A DNA stretch of 8,645 nucleotides, from contig CALCNB010000361.1 in the NCBI GenBank assembly GCA_937897785.1, positions 1-8,645 of the forward strand, read 5' to 3'. Position 1 is the stretch's first letter. Every line of letters starts with the position of its first letter. Shown here in pieces: positions 6,128-8,645 of the stretch. The notes under the pieces are model-generated. The model did not search any database. It saw only the letters and a list, made by a program, of their open reading frames with translations, and had not been told where the DNA came from. A program made the position numbers and the translations under genes. This DNA is from an uncultured Cellvibrionales bacterium. GTDB lineage: Bacteria > Pseudomonadota > Gammaproteobacteria > Pseudomonadales > UBA7434.

Positions 6128-7900
6128 ATGGAATCATGGCAAAAATTGAATGCACAAATTCGTAATCATTTAGAACTTATTTATCAACAAACTGAAGACT
6201 ACCAAAACGGGAAAATTGATTTCGATCAATTGGTGAATAAGACTTTATTCATCATGGAAATTAGCACTGACCACTCGCCTCCCAAAAACCTCGGCAATTT
6301 ATGGACAGAGAAAGACAGCATATTAATTAGTTATGCAGACTCGATTATTGAAAATGATAAACCACCGCTGCAGACCTTGTCTCATTTCTTACACCAGCAC
6401 GTTAGTCAAACAATTAACAGCCTACATATTCTGCCCTTTTTCCCCTACAGTTCGGATGATGGATTTGCCGTAATCGATTTTAAAGAAGTGAACCCAGAAC
6501 TAGGTGACTGGGATGATGTTCAAGCAATAGCCAATGATTATCGATTAATGTCTGACTTAGTCGTCAACCATTGCTCTTCTGAACATCGATGGTTTAAAAA
6601 TTTCCTGCAAAATACTACGCCGGGAAAAGATTATTTTTATACGATTGATACCGAGCAAGACCTATCGCAAGTCGTTCGCCCCAGAACTTCTCCGTTGCTT
6701 CAAGCTGTTGAAACCACCGACGGCACCAAGCATGTTTGGTGTACATTTAGCCATGATCAAATTGATTTTGATTTTCGTAACCCGGAATTATTAATGGAGT
6801 TTCTTAAAATCATTCGATTCTATCTCGATCGAGGTATTCGAATATTTCGCTTAGATGCAGTTGCTTTTATTTGGAAAACCCCTGGTACCAACTGCCTTAA
6901 CTTGAGCCAAACACACCAAATTGTTCGCTTACTGCGACTATTGATCGAGCATGCTGAACCAGAAGCGCTTATTATTACTGAGACCAATATTCCTAATCGC
7001 GAAAATCTTGAATACTTTGGTAATGCCAATGAAGCGCATTGCATATACAACTTTTCACTGCCACCGCTATTAATTCACTGTCTTATCGCAGGCAATAGCT
7101 ATTATCTCAAACAATGGATGATGAGCATGCCGCCCGCGCAAAATGGCACAAGCTATTTTAATTTTATCGCTTCACACGATGGTATTGGTCTTCGCCCTGC
7201 TGAAGGCCTATTATCCGATCGTGAAATTGATAATCTTTCAGCCATTATGGAAAACTTTGGTGGCAAGGTCTCTTACCGTCAAGTGGCGAATGGCGGCCAG
7301 AAACCTTATGAAATCAACATATCACTGTTTGATAGCTTACAAGGTACCGATCAAGGACCTGATAAATTTGGCATTGAGCGCTTTATCTGCGCACACGCTA
7401 TTATGCTTGGACTCGAAGGCATACCCGGCATTTATATTCACAGCTTACTAGCCACGCGCAATGACTATGAAAAAGTTACACAAGAGGGACATAATAGAGC
7501 CATTAATCGTCATCAATGGGACTATCAAGAACTGACTAAGCGGCTGTCGAATCCACTACACTCGCAGGCTATTGTTTTTGAAAAACTCATGGCTTTATTG
7601 GCTATTCGTACATCCCAATCAGCCTTTCATCCCAACGCAACCCAGTTCACTTTACACCTAGGAGATACGATTTTTGGTTTCTGGCGCCAAAGTCAAGATC
7701 GTCAGCAAAGTATCTTTTGCATTTCTAATATCAGTAAATTCCCCTACCAGCTACCGTTAGCGAGCGTCAATCTGATAGCAATGGACCATTGGCATGAATT
7801 AATCAGTAATCAAGCCATTAACCTAGCGACTGAAACTTTGTTATTAGCGCCCTACCAAACGGTTTGGATTACTAACCAAGCACCAACGGCTAGCACCTAA
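6128..7900 (+). CDS. Glucosylglycerate phosphorylase-like GH13_18 enzyme
   Basis: A 590-residue retaining alpha-glucoside phosphorylase of the sucrose-phosphorylase subfamily. Proposed reaction: glucosylglycerate + phosphate to alpha-glucose-1-phosphate + D-glycerate. The four GH13 regions are all present: DLVVNH (143-148); GIRIFRLDAVAF with nucleophile Asp243; IITETNIP with acid/base Glu285; and FIASHDGIGLRPAEG with stabiliser Asp351. RPRTSPLL (184-191) and HVWCTFSHDQIDFDF (202-216) are typical of GH13_18. True sucrose phosphorylases have ~490-500 residues; glucosylglycerate phosphorylases and the YcjM group are longer, ~550-590, as here. No signal peptide, so it is cytosolic. It starts 22 bases after the synthase; its AGGA is 12 bases from the ATG, which may lower translation. 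Sucrose 6'-phosphate or glucosylglycerol specificity cannot be excluded from sequence alone, but the operon argues for glucosylglycerate. Confidence 0.85.
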   Translation: MESWQKLNAQIRNHLELIYQQTEDYQNGKIDFDQLVNKTLFIMEISTDHSPPKNLGNLWTEKDSILISYADSIIENDKPPLQTLSHFLHQHVSQTINSLHILPFFPYSSDDGFAVIDFKEVNPELGDWDDVQAIANDYRLMSDLVVNHCSSEHRWFKNFLQNTTPGKDYFYTIDTEQDLSQVVRPRTSPLLQAVETTDGTKHVWCTFSHDQIDFDFRNPELLMEFLKIIRFYLDRGIRIFRLDAVAFIWKTPGTNCLNLSQTHQIVRLLRLLIEHAEPEALIITETNIPNRENLEYFGNANEAHCIYNFSLPPLLIHCLIAGNSYYLKQWMMSMPPAQNGTSYFNFIASHDGIGLRPAEGLLSDREIDNLSAIMENFGGKVSYRQVANGGQKPYEINISLFDSLQGTDQGPDKFGIERFICAHAIMLGLEGIPGIYIHSLLATRNDYEKVTQEGHNRAINRHQWDYQELTKRLSNPLHSQAIVFEKLMALLAIRTSQSAFHPNATQFTLHLGDTIFGFWRQSQDRQQSIFCISNISKFPYQLPLASVNLIAMDHWHELISNQAINLATETLLLAPYQTVWITNQAPTAST

Positions 7901-8033
7901 GGTTTAACCGTAATATCTCCCTCTTACAAGACTAGCCCCCACGGGTCGGTTCGCGGTATGCTTATGCTCGCATTTTGGTCCTTCCAAGACCAATTGAGTA
8001 ATAAACGTTTAAGCTAGGCGATTGACCCTTATT
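7901..8033. other. gene-free spacer after the operon
   Basis: I find no gene or tRNA here. A hairpin TTGGTC-cttccaa-GACCAA (7975-7993) has a 6-bp stem, but no T-run follows it, so it is a poor intrinsic terminator. ATGC/GCAT followed by four T (around 7960-7976) is also weak. The operon terminator is therefore not identified with confidence. Confidence 0.5.
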
Positions 8034-8092
8034 ATGACCGATTCGAACGTAAATAATTCTTCAGTTTATTCCCCACAAGCCATTGAGGCCAA
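8034..8092 (+). pseudogene. truncated 5' end of a gene, possibly a class I aminoacyl-tRNA synthetase
   Basis: An ATG at 8034 opens MTDSNVNNSSVYSPQAIE, then reads through GC-rich sequence to a stop (TAG) at 8127-8129. The composition up to about 8080 is like the operon. The pattern Y-x-P-x-x-I-E near an N-terminus recalls leucyl- and valyl-tRNA synthetases (for example YNPQDIE in E. coli ValRS), but this is a short resemblance and may be chance. No clear Shine-Dalgarno is seen. The right boundary given is the estimated junction with foreign sequence, not a stop codon. That this is a genuine gene start cut off by the junction is an inference. Confidence 0.35.
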
Positions 8093-8342
8093 CGCCCAAC
8101 ACAATCCCTTGAGGCTGCTGACGCCTTAGCTCTCCGCGCACGCTGAACTCTTGCTGGAGCCTGGCGGCCACCCGCTCCAGCCCATCGCCGCGAACGCCCA
8201 GGTTGTAAACCACCGGGGCCTGGGGCCTGGGCATCCAATGGCAGCGCAACCGCTCTGCCCATCCACCAGCCTCCAGATCACCCCAGCCGAAAACACCGCT
8301 ATCACCAAGTGCGATCAGCTTGGGGGGAACCTCCATCAGCAC
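8061..8342 (-). pseudogene. 3'-truncated SGNH/GDSL-type hydrolase
   Basis: The N-terminal part of an SGNH-family esterase/lipase. Block I, KLIALGDSGVFGWGD, carries the catalytic serine, VVYNLGVRGDG holds the block II glycine, and GIVLGVGLN is the start of block III (GxND). The reading frame then becomes GLWGIN and stops at 8061, so the Asp of block III and the whole C-terminal half with the catalytic Asp-x-x-His are missing. Real homologous sequence probably ends at about 8082. The start is either GTG at 8342 or ATG at 8336; an in-frame TAA lies just upstream, and no clear Shine-Dalgarno distinguishes them. High GC and the protein's flavour recall marine Synechococcus-type SGNH hydrolases, from memory and unverified. 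The neighbouring fragment at 8392-8645 is on the same strand, ~50 bases upstream. Confidence 0.72.
8081..8092. other. probable breakpoint joining unrelated sequences
   Basis: A plus-strand open frame from the left and the SGNH hydrolase frame from the right both lose plausibility within this interval, and GC content rises sharply to the right. The hydrolase is family-like up to the Asn codon (8084-8082); the next codon (8081-8079) is Gly where Asp is expected. The short sequence CATTGAGGCC may be shared microhomology. No transposon ends, target duplication, tRNA or integrase are visible nearby. Confidence 0.6.
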
Positions 8343-8391
8343 CAGCTCGCGCGAGGGCTGATGTTACGGAGCCGAATTAATCCAATTAGAT

Positions 8392-8645
8392 CTAGCGGGC
8401 TGAACCGCTGGCAGCGGGCTGGTGCCAAGGGGCCGGCTGAGCCCGGCCCACCTCCATCTTGGGCTTGGGAGCCAAAGGCACATTGACCAATCGGGTTTGG
8501 CGGCCCTGCGAACCAGCCAAGGCCAGGTCATCGCGCAGGGATGCGGAGCAGCTCAACAAGCGCGACCAGCAGGGCAATTGCAGCGACACCGGTTGCTGCA
8601 GGAACTGATGCATTCCGGGACGAATCAAATTGGCAAATTCATGCA
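8392..8645 (-). CDS. C-terminal fragment of an unrecognised GC-rich gene
   Basis: The minus-strand frame is open from the right edge to a TAG at 8392-8394, at least 84 codons. It reads HEFANLIRPGMHQFLQQ, then VSLQLPCWSRLL, ASLRDDLALAGSQGRQTRLV, NVPLAPKPKMEVG, and ends in a low-complexity Pro/Ala/Ser tail. The true start lies outside the window, and internal TTG/ATG codons near 8628 and 8613 are not needed. I do not recognise the family. The conserved-looking segments and high GC suggest a real gene from the same source as the SGNH hydrolase just downstream. No signal peptide or membrane helix is seen in the visible part. Confidence 0.5.
   Translation of the reverse strand, partial: HEFANLIRPGMHQFLQQPVSLQLPCWSRLLSCSASLRDDLALAGSQGRQTRLVNVPLAPKPKMEVGRAQPAPWHQPAASGSAR

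Noticed and set aside
6128..7900. Phosphorylase as a plain sucrose phosphorylase
   Set aside because: It is ~90 residues longer than that group, and the operon lacks any sucrose transporter, fructokinase or sucrose regulator.
7975..7993. TTGGTC/GACCAA hairpin as the operon terminator
   Set aside because: No T-run follows on either strand. It is kept only as a hairpin in the spacer description.
8032..8308. Other overlapping frames in the GC-rich end (minus 8032-8262 and 8126-8308)
   Set aside because: High GC removes stop codons in several frames at once. Only the frame with the SGNH blocks gives a protein-like sequence.
8151..8486. 111-residue plus-strand open frame
   Set aside because: It runs antisense across both the hydrolase fragment and the right-hand gene, with proline/alanine-rich, unstructured-looking content.
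1..8645. CRISPR array, tRNA, rRNA, insertion sequence or integrase
   Set aside because: No regularly spaced repeats, cloverleaf, rRNA segments, transposase motifs or terminal inverted repeats were found on reading either strand.

Overview
The first ~8.08 kb looks like one piece of a gammaproteobacterial chromosome, probably from a marine or osmotically challenged bacterium. It has moderate-to-low GC (one 60-base line inside the glycosyltransferase gene counts 21/60 G+C), Shine-Dalgarno sequences ahead of several genes, a gammaproteobacterial-type LexA box in front of umuDC, and a sigma-54-type promoter. The last ~560 bases are much richer in GC (44/60 in one counted line, 8161-8220). Their genes recall high-GC marine picocyanobacteria more than the rest of the window.

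Left part (minus strand): a LexA-controlled umuD-umuC operon (translesion DNA polymerase V) runs off the left edge. Upstream of it, on the same strand, is a two-gene unit of a membrane acyltransferase (acyltransferase-3 family) followed by a PaaI-like hotdog thioesterase.

A ~400-base divergent intergenic region (2666-3067) holds a promoter candidate for the minus-strand pair, a long imperfect inverted repeat, and a -24/-12 promoter with the canonical GG/GC spacing directed to the right.

Centre (plus strand): four tightly packed genes form a self-contained glucosylglycerate module. They encode a P-loop glycerate kinase, a HAD-IIB mannosyl/glucosyl-3-phosphoglycerate phosphatase, a GT81-type glucosyl-3-phosphoglycerate synthase, and a GH13_18 phosphorylase of the long, glucosylglycerate-phosphorylase type. 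Together they can build the compatible solute glucosylglycerate from 3-phosphoglycerate and NDP-glucose, split it with phosphate into glucose-1-phosphate and glycerate, and re-phosphorylate the glycerate. The sigma-54 promoter fits the known link between glucosylglycerate and nitrogen limitation.

Right end: after an apparently gene-free stretch, the first codons of a plus-strand gene (MTDSNVNNSSVYSPQAIE...) meet a minus-strand SGNH hydrolase that has lost its C-terminal half. Both are broken at ~8081-8092, where GC jumps. This is most simply an assembly or cloning chimera, less likely a recent recombination. A further minus-strand gene fragment runs off the right edge.
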